In this document: piece after piece, positions 27,788 to 36,891 of the stretch
Position numbering within the stretch: position 1 is the first letter of the stretch
Layout of the letters: each line of letters begins with the position of its first letter
Origin: an uncultured Blautia sp.
Lineage (GTDB): Bacteria; Bacillota; Clostridia; Lachnospirales; Lachnospiraceae
DNA length: 64,000 nt
Reading direction: 5' to 3'
Assembly: GCF_934424005.1 (NCBI RefSeq)
Contig: NZ_CAKRXI010000016.1
Span: 1 to 64,000, forward strand
The notes under the pieces: generated by a model
What the model saw: the letters and a program-made list of their open reading frames with translations, nothing else
Database searches by the model: none
Told to the model about the DNA's origin: nothing
Made by a program: the position numbers and the translations under genes

Positions 27788-28612
27788 TTATACTCCAAAA
27801 CCACCTTGTTGAAAAGAGTGATTTTTGTATTCAAGGCGAATTTTATCTGCAATAAGTGCAATAAATTCTGAGTTGGTCGGTTTGCCTTTTCCTGTGCTGA
27901 CCGTGTACCCAAACAGTGCATCGATCGTATCCATCTTGCCTCTGCTCCATGCAACTTCGATCGCATGACGGATAGCCCTCTCCACCCGACTCGGAGTAGT
28001 CTGATGTTTTTTTGCAATTGTCGGATAAAGTACTTTTGTGATCGAATTCAACATTTCCATATCGTTAACAGACAGAATGATCGCATCTCTCAGATACTGA
28101 TAACCTTTTATGTGTGCTGGAACACCAATTTCATGTATAATATTCGTCACATCTGTTTCCAGATTCCGTTTTCCGTAAGGAGCCGGTTCCTCTCTTACCG
28201 CCTGTCGCACCGGTTCTCTCATTTTTCGTTCATTTCCCTTGCGTATATGTTTGATACGACTTAAGAGCACCTGTTTGTCAAAAGGTTTCAGCATATAATA
28301 ATATGCGCCAAGATTGAACGCATCTTCTGTGATTCTTTCCTGTCCCACCGCCGATACTACAATAAAAGCCGGCTGTTTCTTTACTGAACTGTCATGACTG
28401 CAGTGTTCCATAACGGTAAGTCCATCCATCTTCGGCATAATGATATCCAATACAACAACATCCGGTTCCTTTTCTCTGATGATGCTGCAGATTTCTTCTC
28501 CATTGTGTGCTTTTCCGACCAATGTCAGGTCTTTATCTTCTTCGATCATCTGACCGAGTATGTCAGCCATTCTAACGTTATCATCTGCAATCGCCACATT
28601 TAATTTTTCCAT
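27788..28612 (-). CDS. spo0A: Sporulation master regulator Spo0A
   Basis: 274 residues. The receiver domain (1-120) has Asp10, Asp11 and the phosphorylation site Asp56 in [10 protein letters not shown]. The C-terminal DNA-binding domain (about 155-270) carries [19 protein letters not shown] and [17 protein letters not shown], the Spo0A signature. Phosphorylated Spo0A turns on entry into sporulation. It lies after spoIVB as in Bacillus. A promoter (28663-28692) and GGAGGGAAAGG ribosome site lie upstream. Confidence 0.98.
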   Translation of the reverse strand: MEKLNVAIADDNVRMADILGQMIEEDKDLTLVGKAHNGEEICSIIREKEPDVVVLDIIMPKMDGLTVMEHCSHDSSVKKQPAFIVVSAVGQERITEDAFNLGAYYYMLKPFDKQVLLSRIKHIRKGNERKMREPVRQAVREEPAPYGKRNLETDVTNIIHEIGVPAHIKGYQYLRDAIILSVNDMEMLNSITKVLYPTIAKKHQTTPSRVERAIRHAIEVAWSRGKMDTIDALFGYTVSTGKGKPTNSEFIALIADKIRLEYKNHSFQQGGFGV

Positions 28613-28662
28613 GAGGCCTTTCCCTCCTAACCAACAAAAATCTTCTTCCTTACAACAAGGAC

Positions 28663-28692
28663 ATTATAGTGGAAAGGCCTTCGCGAAATCAA
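28663..28692 (-). promoter_or_regulatory. Promoter of spo0A
   Basis: TTGATT (28687-28692), 18-base spacer, TATAAT (28663-28668) on the minus strand. GGCCTTTCC (28615-28623) and GGAAAGGCC (28671-28679) form a spaced inverted repeat across the start region. No clear Spo0A box (TGTCGAA) was found. Confidence 0.5.
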
Positions 28693-28742
28693 GCCGAAAC
28701 TGGCTGAAATACGGCATTTTCGTTCGTCCTGAATCGACTTTT

Positions 28743-29945
28743 TCAGATATTTTCCAGCATGTTTTCTGCAAAAATGCCATATCCTCCTGTAGAATCCTGT
28801 ACAAAAACATGCGTAACAGCTCCCACGAATTTTCCGTTCTGAATCACCGGGCTTCCACTCATTCCCTGTACAATTCCTCCTGTCAGTTCCAGAAGTTCAG
28901 GATCTGTCACCTGAATTACAAAACTTTTATTTGAATCTTCATGATTCATGTCAATTCTTGTTATCTCAGCACCAAATTCACGTACCTTTCCGTCCACACA
29001 GCACAATATGGATGCCGGTCCGATTTCCAGTTCCTGTTTATACGCAACCTCCATCTTTCGCAATCCAAGCTCTTCCGGAAGTTCTGCTAATTTTCCATAA
29101 ATTCCCTGTTCACAGTTTTTCTCTATACTTCCGATGATCTTTTCCGCCTCATAATGAATCAGACCGGAAAGTTCACCCGGACTTCCGCTGCTTCCTTTCT
29201 GGATTCCAACGATCTGTGCCTGATACAGGTCACCATCATCAATATGAAGAAGCTCGCCGGTATCCACATCGCTGATTCCATGACCAAGTGCACCGTAATT
29301 TCCATTCTGATCAACAAATGTGAGGGTCCCGATTCCCTGTGTATTATCTCTCACCCATATACCCAGCTTATACTCGCCCGTTATATCTTTTACCGGACTC
29401 AGCGACAGAGGAATCTTTTTTCCTTTTCTTATTACCTGCAGCTCCACAGTATCCTGTTTCAGCTTTTCGAGATCTTCTACAAGATCTTTTTTAGTTTCAA
29501 TAATTTCATCATTAAATGCAACGATATAATCGCCTGGCTCTATAATATTTTCTGCCGGATCCTCCGCACGTCCTTCTTCAGAAATAATCTCACCGGTATC
29601 AATTACCAGTACTCCGTCGGTTTCCATATAGATTCCGACAGTACTTCCACTGACAAGCACTGTCGTACTGTCTGTGGGAATTACTTTGACGTCTTTAAAC
29701 GGTATCACTCCCAAAATTCTGCCGGATAACAGATAACTTCCATCTCCGGAAACCGTAATTGCATCATCAAAAGAAAGCAGCGGATAATCCAGTACATTCT
29801 TCACCTGCTGTTCCTGGCCTTCTGTTACATAAAGTTCATCAGGAATCTTCCTGTCAAGATATCGATATCCCAGCCATAGCACCGCCAGCAGATCCAGGCA
29901 TATGATCCACCATAGAAGATGTTTGTATCTTGTTCTTCTGTCCAT
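28743..29945 (-). CDS. spoIVB: SpoIVB peptidase
   Basis: 400 residues from the ATG at 29945, which has AAAGGA nine bases upstream. The 48-base extension to 29993 has none. One membrane anchor (about 10-28), a PDZ domain (about 100-185) and a C-terminal S55 serine peptidase domain follow. Catalytic His is in ALGHGISD and catalytic Ser in GMSGSPV. Made in the forespore, SpoIVB crosses the membrane and cleaves SpoIVFA to activate sigma-K. It lies between recN and spo0A as in Bacillus, behind the recN terminator, so it should have its own sporulation promoter. Confidence 0.96.
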   Translation of the reverse strand: MDRRTRYKHLLWWIICLDLLAVLWLGYRYLDRKIPDELYVTEGQEQQVKNVLDYPLLSFDDAITVSGDGSYLLSGRILGVIPFKDVKVIPTDSTTVLVSGSTVGIYMETDGVLVIDTGEIISEEGRAEDPAENIIEPGDYIVAFNDEIIETKKDLVEDLEKLKQDTVELQVIRKGKKIPLSLSPVKDITGEYKLGIWVRDNTQGIGTLTFVDQNGNYGALGHGISDVDTGELLHIDDGDLYQAQIVGIQKGSSGSPGELSGLIHYEAEKIIGSIEKNCEQGIYGKLAELPEELGLRKMEVAYKQELEIGPASILCCVDGKVREFGAEITRIDMNHEDSNKSFVIQVTDPELLELTGGIVQGMSGSPVIQNGKFVGAVTHVFVQDSTGGYGIFAENMLENI

Positions 29946-30001
29946 TCTGCCACATCCTTTCTTTTGTAAAATCAACCTCTCTTCAACCAGCATTTTTACA
30001 G

Positions 30002-30041
30002 AAAAAAAAAGAGAAGCGATCCTGTTGGATCATCCTCTCTT
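30002..30041 (-). terminator. Terminator of recN
   Basis: Stem AAGAGAGGATGATCC / GGATCGCTTCTCTT on the minus strand, loop AACA, followed by T9. It closes the nusB-to-recN block. Confidence 0.85.
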
Positions 30042-30059
30042 ATTATGCTGTGAATACAG

Positions 30060-31751
30060 CTATTTCAGTCTTGTATTTTTATGAACCCGTGCCAATTCTT
30101 TCATTTCTTTTGCGTTTTCAAAAACTGCCAGTGTAAGTTCAGCTCCACCCAGAAGTCTGGCAAGTTCTCTCACAGAATCATCTCCTTCCAGCGGATGGAT
30201 CTCCGTGATCGTTTCTGTACCCTTCTGATGTTTTTCGATTTCAAAATGTGTATCTGCCATTGCAGCGATCTGCGGAAGATGTGTAATACACAATACCTGG
30301 TGACATTTTCCGATAACTGCCATTTTTTCGGATACTTTCTGCGCTGTCCTGCCACTGATACCTGTATCGATCTCATCAAAGATCAATGTCTCTATCTGAT
30401 CTCTGTCTGCAAGAATTGCTTTTATTGCAAGCATGATCCTGGAAAGTTCACCGCCAGATACAATCCTGCCTAACGGTTTTACGCTCTCACCCGGATTGGT
30501 GGAAATTTCATATTCTATATCATCAAACCCATTATCTGTATATTCTTTTTTTCGTTGAAAATCAATATGAAACTGTACATCCAGAAAATTCAGATCTTTC
30601 AATCCCTCAATAATCTTGTCCGTAAGCATCTGGCTGTATTTTTTCCGGATAACAGAAAGTTTATCCGAAACAATTTCAAGCTGTGCTCTGCTTCTTTCTG
30701 CTTCAGCTTTTGCTTTCTGGAAATTCTCCTCATATCTGTCAAGATCTTCCAGTTTTTGTTTCTGATTGCCGCAGTATGTGTGGATTGCCTCGATTGACTG
30801 ACCGTACTTTGCTTTGAGATTGTTGATCAGATCCAATCTTCTTTCTGTTTCATAAAATGTTTCTCCGTCAAAGTTCAGTTCATCCACATACGAGGAAAGC
30901 TCTCTGTTGAAATCATTCAAAAGTCCGTCGATTTCCTGAAGTGCTGATGACATGGATTCCAGCTGGCTGTCATACTCTGTGACACGCATCAGCTCTTTCA
31001 CTGCATTTCCAACCGCTTCTCCGGCTCCCTGCACAGAATCATTTCCTGTCAGATCCCGCACTTCCTGCAGAGTCTCAAGAATTTTCTTCCCGTTATCCAG
31101 CTTACGGTACAGATTTTCCAGTTCTTCATCCTCTCCCGGATTCAAATTCGCGCTTTCAATTTCATTTATCTCAAATTCCAGGAAAGCACGCTCTCTGTTT
31201 CTCTGCTCTTCATCCATATCAAGAGCCTTTAATTTTTTCAGGCTGTCGCGATATGCACGATATGCACGATTCACTTTTTCTTTGGCTGGATAGATTTCAT
31301 CTTTACCATATGCATCCAGAATCTCCAGTTGTTTATCCTGATAAAGCAGAGACTGGTGCTCATGCTGCCCGTGTATATCCAGAAGACAGGAAGCTACTGC
31401 TTTCATCTGTCCAACCGTGCAGGTCTCCCCATTAATCTTGTTGATACTCCTGCCATCCAGAATTTTACGTGTCAGCAATACCTGTCCTTCTTCCAGCTCA
31501 ATCCCCAGTTCACCCAGTGCTTCTTCAGCTCTTGGATTTTCTACCTGAAACAGCAGCTCCACCAGTGCATATGACGCACCTTCGCGGATCATATCTTTCG
31601 CAATTCTGCTGCCCAGGATCAGCTGCATGGAACCCAGCAGAATCGATTTACCAGCTCCTGTCTCACCAGTCAGAATATTCAGTCCCGGCCCAAATTCTAC
31701 TTCAATATCTTCAATAAGTGCCAGATTCTTCACATGAAGATGAACTAACAT
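30060..31751 (-). CDS. recN: DNA repair protein RecN
   Basis: 563 residues. An SMC-like protein that gathers broken DNA ends. Walker A is GETGAGKS near residue 30. Two coiled coils span about 150-370. The signature VSGGELSRIMLA and Walker B LIFDEIDTG are at the C-terminal side. The head domains are complete and the length is normal. It starts inside the end of argR (7-base overlap), so argR-recN are translationally coupled, as in Bacillus ahrC-recN. Confidence 0.97.
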   Translation of the reverse strand: MLVHLHVKNLALIEDIEVEFGPGLNILTGETGAGKSILLGSMQLILGSRIAKDMIREGASYALVELLFQVENPRAEEALGELGIELEEGQVLLTRKILDGRSINKINGETCTVGQMKAVASCLLDIHGQHEHQSLLYQDKQLEILDAYGKDEIYPAKEKVNRAYRAYRDSLKKLKALDMDEEQRNRERAFLEFEINEIESANLNPGEDEELENLYRKLDNGKKILETLQEVRDLTGNDSVQGAGEAVGNAVKELMRVTEYDSQLESMSSALQEIDGLLNDFNRELSSYVDELNFDGETFYETERRLDLINNLKAKYGQSIEAIHTYCGNQKQKLEDLDRYEENFQKAKAEAERSRAQLEIVSDKLSVIRKKYSQMLTDKIIEGLKDLNFLDVQFHIDFQRKKEYTDNGFDDIEYEISTNPGESVKPLGRIVSGGELSRIMLAIKAILADRDQIETLIFDEIDTGISGRTAQKVSEKMAVIGKCHQVLCITHLPQIAAMADTHFEIEKHQKGTETITEIHPLEGDDSVRELARLLGGAELTLAVFENAKEMKELARVHKNTRLK

Positions 31752-32200
31752 AATTTCAGAATTCCTTTCAGCTTCTCAGCAACAATTTCTGCCTGCTCTG
31801 CATCACGCGCCACACACATGACTGTATCATCTCCGGCAATACTTCCAAGAATCTCCTTCCATTTCAGGGCATCCAGCGCAGCCGCCACCCCCATGGCCAT
31901 TCCCGGCACAGTGCGAATCACAAGCATATTCTGACCTACATCAAGTGATGTCAGTGTATCCTGGAGAATCCTTGTGTATTTGTCTCCCAGTTCCGCAGAC
32001 GGTTCTGTAAGAATCGCGTAACGGGATTTTCCATCCTTTCCTGCAACTTTCATAAGTTTCAGTGCCCGGATATCTCTGGAGACTGTAGCCTGTGTTACTT
32101 TGAATCCTGCCTCATTCAGTCTGGCAGCAAGTTCCTCCTGTGTATCAATATCATATTCCTGGATCAGTTCTATGATCTTTTCATGTCTTGCACTTTTCAC
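31745..32200 (-). CDS. argR: Arginine repressor ArgR/AhrC
   Basis: 151 residues, standard. The N-terminal winged helix carries QATVSRDIRALKLMK, the recognition helix. The C-terminal domain, with GSIAGDDTVMCVAR, forms the hexamer and binds arginine. It controls arginine synthesis and breakdown genes. It follows nadK after 27 bases and overlaps recN. Confidence 0.96.
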   Translation of the reverse strand: MKSARHEKIIELIQEYDIDTQEELAARLNEAGFKVTQATVSRDIRALKLMKVAGKDGKSRYAILTEPSAELGDKYTRILQDTLTSLDVGQNMLVIRTVPGMAMGVAAALDALKWKEILGSIAGDDTVMCVARDAEQAEIVAEKLKGILKLC

Positions 32201-32227
32201 TGCATTACCTCCATCACATTGTCACTG

Positions 32228-33082
32228 TTATTCCATCTTCTGCCGTAATACCTCTACAAAGCTTAAATGATTTAATTTCAGGATTTTCACACTGGCTGAA
32301 GCTTTTTGAATCACGATCCTGTCTCCCGTCACGATCGGAATTTCTGTATCTCCGTCAAAAGAAGCAAGTCCCTGTTCCTGAACCTGCCTGCGGCCTTCTC
32401 CCAGTTCTACCGTAATAACATCTTCCTCCGGAAAAATAATACTGCGGGTATTCAATGTATGCGGAGCGATCGGTGTCATCAGCGTCATCGCCGCATTTGG
32501 AGATACAATAGGTCCTCCACATGAAAGGCTGTAACCGGTAGAACCTGTCGGTGTGGCAATAATAATTCCATCTGCATTATACGAATTAAGATAGACATCA
32601 TTCACATAATTTTTAAATCTTACAACTCGAAGGGGGCCCTCTCTGCCTATTACAATATCATTCAGTGCAATGTCCTGCCCAATGATCTTATCACCATGCC
32701 AGACTGTTCCTGTAAGCATCATTCTTTCTTCGATCTCATAGTCATCTGCGATCAGTTTATCCAGTGCAGCATGTATCGACTGTCTGTCTACTTCAGCCAG
32801 AAACCCCAGCGTCCCGAGATTGATTCCCAGCATTGGAATTTTTCTGTAAACAACATCTCTGGCAGCCTGAAGAAGTGTACCATCACCGCCCAGAACCAGA
32901 ATACACTGTGTTCCCTCTGGAATCAGTTCCGGATTTGTATAATGGTATGCCCCTTCCAACTTACGTTCCGCCTGCTGAACCTGACATTTCTTTCCATTTT
33001 TTTTCAGATAAGAAACAATTTCATTTGTGATCTGAAAATCTTTATCTTTATCACTGTTTGTGATGATATAAAACTTATCCAT
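32228..33082 (-). CDS. nadK: NAD kinase
   Basis: 284 residues. It phosphorylates NAD to NADP. LGGDGTLLQAAR (GGDG motif) and TPTGSTGYSLSCGGPIV are the two family signatures. Position between tlyA and argR is common in clostridia, whereas the Bacillus cluster lacks it at this place. It starts 16 bases after the tlyA stop. Confidence 0.97.
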   Translation of the reverse strand: MDKFYIITNSDKDKDFQITNEIVSYLKKNGKKCQVQQAERKLEGAYHYTNPELIPEGTQCILVLGGDGTLLQAARDVVYRKIPMLGINLGTLGFLAEVDRQSIHAALDKLIADDYEIEERMMLTGTVWHGDKIIGQDIALNDIVIGREGPLRVVRFKNYVNDVYLNSYNADGIIIATPTGSTGYSLSCGGPIVSPNAAMTLMTPIAPHTLNTRSIIFPEEDVITVELGEGRRQVQEQGLASFDGDTEIPIVTGDRIVIQKASASVKILKLNHLSFVEVLRQKME

Positions 33083-33098
33083 CTCCCCTAGACCTTCC

Positions 33099-33908
33099 TT
33101 AATCCAGTTGACTGTGTGCCTCCTGCACTACAGCCTCAGGTGTTACTTCAAGAGAGGACTGGATCACTTCCCCTTCCGGTCTCTTTTTCAAATGAAGCAA
33201 GTATTCAATATTTCCCTCTGGTCCCTTGATCGGTGAAAAAGAAAGATGGCACGGCTCCATTGCAATTGTAGACGCATAAGCGATCACTTTTTCAATGACT
33301 TCCAGGTGCACTGCCGGATCACGTACAACGCCTTTTTTCCCAACTTTTTCTCTTCCGGCTTCAAACTGCGGTTTGATCAGACAGACGATCTCTCCATCAT
33401 CTGTAAGGAGGTTTCTCACTGGAAGAAGCACTTTTGTCAGAGAAATGAAAGAAACATCTATCGATGAAAACTGTGCCGGCTCCTGCAGATCTTCCGGAAG
33501 TACATAACGGATATTCGTTTTTTCCATACATACCACTCTCGGATCATTACGAAGTTTCCAGTCAAGCTGTCCATATCCGACATCGATTGAATAGACCTTC
33601 ACTGCACCATTCTGGAGCATACAGTCTGTAAATCCGCCAGTGGATGCACCAACATCCATACATACCTTTCCATCCAGAGAAACGCCAAAATTATTCATGG
33701 CTTTTTCCAGTTTCAGTCCTCCACGGCTTACATATGGAAGTGTATTTCCGCGTACTTCAATCTTCACCGTCTCCTTGAACATTGTTCCCGCTTTATCTTC
33801 TTTCTGTCCGTCCACATAAACATCTCCAGACATAATATATGCTTTTGCTTTCTCTCTGGAAGGTGCAAGTGCACGCTCTACCATCAAAAGATCCAGTCTT
33901 TTCTTCAT
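33099..33908 (-). CDS. tlyA: TlyA-family RNA methyltransferase
   Basis: 269 residues. An N-terminal S4 RNA-binding domain (LDLLMVERALAPSREKAKAY) is joined to an FtsJ-like SAM methyltransferase domain (DVGASTGGFTDCML as the SAM site). Mycobacterial TlyA makes 2'-O-methylcytidine in 16S and 23S rRNA. Older annotations call the family hemolysin. The ATG overlaps the dxs stop by four bases. Confidence 0.94.
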   Translation of the reverse strand: MKKRLDLLMVERALAPSREKAKAYIMSGDVYVDGQKEDKAGTMFKETVKIEVRGNTLPYVSRGGLKLEKAMNNFGVSLDGKVCMDVGASTGGFTDCMLQNGAVKVYSIDVGYGQLDWKLRNDPRVVCMEKTNIRYVLPEDLQEPAQFSSIDVSFISLTKVLLPVRNLLTDDGEIVCLIKPQFEAGREKVGKKGVVRDPAVHLEVIEKVIAYASTIAMEPCHLSFSPIKGPEGNIEYLLHLKKRPEGEVIQSSLEVTPEAVVQEAHSQLD

Positions 33909-35767
33909 TCCTGCTCCTCATATTCCTCAATCGCATCAAGAATATCCGGTGCTGAAAGCCCGATTTTGGCTCTCAGACTGGCAATTTCTCCATGCTCTAC
34001 AAAACGATTCCAGATAGCGATCGGAAGTACTCTTACTTCCGGATGACATGCTTCCATATAAGCTGCCACATGCTCACCAAATCCACCGTTTCTGACATTT
34101 TCTTCTACTGTTACAAATAATTTATGATCTTTTGCAAGCTCATCAAGAAGCTCTGTATCCAGTGGCTTCACAAATCTTGCATTTACAAATGTTGGATTTT
34201 CACCTTTGTTCTTCAGTTCTTTGCAGACCTGTTCACAGACCTCCGTCATGCTTCCGGCAGACAGAACTGCTGTTTTCTCTCCACGGTAAAGAACTTCACT
34301 TTTTCCAAAACGTATCGGACTGTCAAATTCTTCCAGTCCCTGATATGCAATGCCTTTGGGATAACGGATCGCACATGGTCCTGCCGCATGAACTGCAAAT
34401 TCCAGCATTTTTTCAAGTTCTCTTCCATTTTTTGGTGCCATAACCGTCATATTTGGCATCATTGTCAGATAAGACAGGTCAAAATTCCCCTGATGTGTCT
34501 CTCCATCCGCTCCTACAAGACCTGCCCTGTCAATCGCAAAGATCACGTGCAGATTCTGCATACAGACATCATGAAGCATCTGGTCTACTGCCCTCTGTAA
34601 GAAAGAAGAATAAATCGCTACGACTGGTATCACGCCACCCAGGGCAAGGCCGGCTGCAAAACTGACTGCATGCTCTTCGGCAATCCCAACGTCAAATAGT
34701 CTGTCCGGAAAAGCTTTTTCAAAAGCCTTCAGTCCGGTTCCCTCCTTCATTGCCGCTGTAATGCCGACAAGCTTCGGATTTTCTTTTCCCAGTTTCACCA
34801 TAGCCTGTGAAAATACATCTGTATACGTCGGTCCTTTCTTCACAGAAAGCTGTCTGCCGGTTTTTATATCAAACGGGCCAGTTCCGTGGAACTGATCCGG
34901 ATGCAGACTTGCCGGTTCATATCCTCTGCCTTTGTGTGTCAGGACATGAACGATCACCGGGCCTTCCACACGTTTTGCTTCGTTAAAAAGTTTCATCATC
35001 TGCCGCATATCATGTCCGTCAACCGGTCCAAGATACGTCAGTCCCATATTTTCAAAAAGCATTCCCGGTATGATCAGCTGTTTGATACTGCTCTTGGTCC
35101 TGCGCATGGTATCTACAACCGCAGTACCCACCTTCGGTATCTTCTTAAGCGTCTTAGTCACATTCAGTTTCATTCCCGTGTAAGCTTCCGCTGTACGCAA
35201 TGCACTGAGATAAGAAGACATTCCACCAACATTTTTGGAAATAGACATATTATTATCATTGAGTACGATAATAAAATTTGTTTTCAATTCTGCTGCATTA
35301 TTCAATGCTTCATATGCCATGCCGCCCGTCAGTGCACCATCTCCGATCACTGATACAACACGATAATTCTGTCCAAGCAGATCTCTGGCTCTTACATAGC
35401 CCAGCCCCGCTGAGATTGAATTAGAACTATGGCCTGCATCAAATGTATCACAGTCACTTTCACAGCGTTTCGGAAATCCACTCATTCCGCCTTCTTTTCG
35501 AAGATTTTTGAATCCTTCTTTTCTTCCTGTCAGAATCTTATGGGTATATGCCTGATGTCCCACATCCCATACGATCTTATCCTGTGGAAGATCCAGCACA
35601 TTATGCAAAGCCAGTGTCAGTTCCACCACCCCAAGATTCGATGCCAAATGGCCTCCTGTCTGGCTGACTGACTCAATCAGGAACTGTCTGATCTCATCTG
35701 CAAGCTGTGGAAAATCCGCCAACGCTATCTTGTGTATATCATTAGGCTTATTGATCTTTTCCAACAT
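33905..35767 (-). CDS. dxs: 1-deoxy-D-xylulose-5-phosphate synthase
   Basis: 620 residues. A thiamine-diphosphate enzyme that joins pyruvate and glyceraldehyde 3-phosphate, the first step of the MEP isoprenoid pathway. VGHQAYTHKILTGR is in the N-terminal domain, GDGALTGGMAYEALNN is the Mg/ThDP site, and GIAEEHAVSFAAG holds the catalytic Glu. Length is normal. It follows ispA by 16 bases and overlaps tlyA. Confidence 0.98.
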   Translation of the reverse strand: MLEKINKPNDIHKIALADFPQLADEIRQFLIESVSQTGGHLASNLGVVELTLALHNVLDLPQDKIVWDVGHQAYTHKILTGRKEGFKNLRKEGGMSGFPKRCESDCDTFDAGHSSNSISAGLGYVRARDLLGQNYRVVSVIGDGALTGGMAYEALNNAAELKTNFIIVLNDNNMSISKNVGGMSSYLSALRTAEAYTGMKLNVTKTLKKIPKVGTAVVDTMRRTKSSIKQLIIPGMLFENMGLTYLGPVDGHDMRQMMKLFNEAKRVEGPVIVHVLTHKGRGYEPASLHPDQFHGTGPFDIKTGRQLSVKKGPTYTDVFSQAMVKLGKENPKLVGITAAMKEGTGLKAFEKAFPDRLFDVGIAEEHAVSFAAGLALGGVIPVVAIYSSFLQRAVDQMLHDVCMQNLHVIFAIDRAGLVGADGETHQGNFDLSYLTMMPNMTVMAPKNGRELEKMLEFAVHAAGPCAIRYPKGIAYQGLEEFDSPIRFGKSEVLYRGEKTAVLSAGSMTEVCEQVCKELKNKGENPTFVNARFVKPLDTELLDELAKDHKLFVTVEENVRNGGFGEHVAAYMEACHPEVRVLPIAIWNRFVEHGEIASLRAKIGLSAPDILDAIEEYEEQE

Positions 35768-35783
35768 CCTTCGTATCCCTCTT

Positions 35784-36671
35784 TCATTTCCTGCGGGTCG
35801 CCATTTCCATGACCAGCTCCGTCAGGAACTCATTTTTATTATACAGTCTGTCCAGAACTGCAAGAGCTTTTTCAGAAAGTTCTCTGACCTGCTCAGATGC
35901 TTTCTGTACCCCAAAAAGAGTCACATAAGTAACTTTGTTGTTTTTTTCATCACTGTGTACCGGCTTTCCCAGTTCCTGACTGGTACTTGTCACATCCAGA
36001 ATATCATCCTGTATCTGGAATGCCAGACCAATATCCGATGCAGCCTGTTCGATCATGGAGGTCTGTTCCTCGTCCGCTCCTGCCAGAACAGCTCCTGCCA
36101 TCATGGACGCTTCGATCAGTGCAGAAGTTTTGTGTTCATAAATGTAATCGAGAAGGTCCTTCTCCAATGGTTTGCCATCATTTTCCACATCAACACTCTG
36201 ACCGCCCAGCATACCGTAAATACCTGTTTTTTCTGCCATGATCCGTACAGCCCGGATCACCCTGTCTTTGTCATCTGTCAGTTCAAATGCACGAAACATA
36301 GTCTCATAAGCATAATTCAAAAGTGTCACACCGCTTAATACGCCCATTGCCTCACCATACACTTTGTGCGTAGTCAGACGGCCACGGCGATAATCATCAT
36401 TATCAATTGCCGGCAGATCATCATGTATCAGAGAATGTGTATGAATCATTTCGATTCCCGCCATAAACGGTTCAGCAAGTTTCTCATCCCCTCCAAATAA
36501 TCGAAGAGTCTCCAGAAGAAGGATCGGCCGCAGTCTCTTGCCGCCGGCACACATGCTGTAGTTCATCGCCTGTGCCATCGTTTTGGAAAATCCACGTTCT
36601 TCCGGAAGCCATCTGCGGATCACTTCTTCTGCATAATCTGTTCTCTGCTGTAATTCTTCTTTAAAATTCAC
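35784..36671 (-). CDS. ispA: Geranyl/farnesyl diphosphate synthase (IspA type)
   Basis: 296 residues if begun at GTG 36671, which gives the usual family N-terminus NFKEELQQRT and has GGATGGGA six bases upstream. An ATG at 36689 would add six residues and lengthen the overlap with xseB. The first Asp-rich motif is DDLPAIDNDD, the second DDILD. It condenses isopentenyl units to C10-C15 diphosphates for undecaprenyl and quinone synthesis. The stop-start overlap with xseB and short gap to dxs mark one operon. Confidence 0.93.
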   Translation of the reverse strand: MNFKEELQQRTDYAEEVIRRWLPEERGFSKTMAQAMNYSMCAGGKRLRPILLLETLRLFGGDEKLAEPFMAGIEMIHTHSLIHDDLPAIDNDDYRRGRLTTHKVYGEAMGVLSGVTLLNYAYETMFRAFELTDDKDRVIRAVRIMAEKTGIYGMLGGQSVDVENDGKPLEKDLLDYIYEHKTSALIEASMMAGAVLAGADEEQTSMIEQAASDIGLAFQIQDDILDVTSTSQELGKPVHSDEKNNKVTYVTLFGVQKASEQVRELSEKALAVLDRLYNKNEFLTELVMEMATRRK

Positions 36672-36891
36672 GTAATGTCCCATCCTCATCCATCTGAAGC
36701 ATCTTCTTTTCTACAGTATCCAGTCTGTCACTGCAGTATTTCAGAAGCTCCATACCTTTTTTGTATAAACGAAAAGAATCCTCCAGCGATGTGTCACCAC
36801 TCTCCAGCTTTTCAGCAATGGTGTCCAGTTCCTGAAAGACTTCTTCTATTTCTCTGTTCTGTGTATCTGTTTCCTGAATCTGTTCTGTCAT
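36661..36891 (-). CDS. xseB: Exodeoxyribonuclease VII small subunit
   Basis: 76 residues. EVFQELDTIAEKLESGDTSLEDSFRLY, seen here in parts, is the whole conserved core of XseB, a helical hairpin that binds along the large subunit. The start overlaps the xseA stop by four bases, and its end overlaps the ispA start. Complete. Confidence 0.95.
   Translation of the reverse strand: MTEQIQETDTQNREIEEVFQELDTIAEKLESGDTSLEDSFRLYKKGMELLKYCSDRLDTVEKKMLQMDEDGTLREF

Noticed and set aside
33099-33908. Hemolysin annotation for the TlyA-family gene
   Set aside because: S4 plus FtsJ-like domains show an RNA methyltransferase; the hemolysin name is historical.
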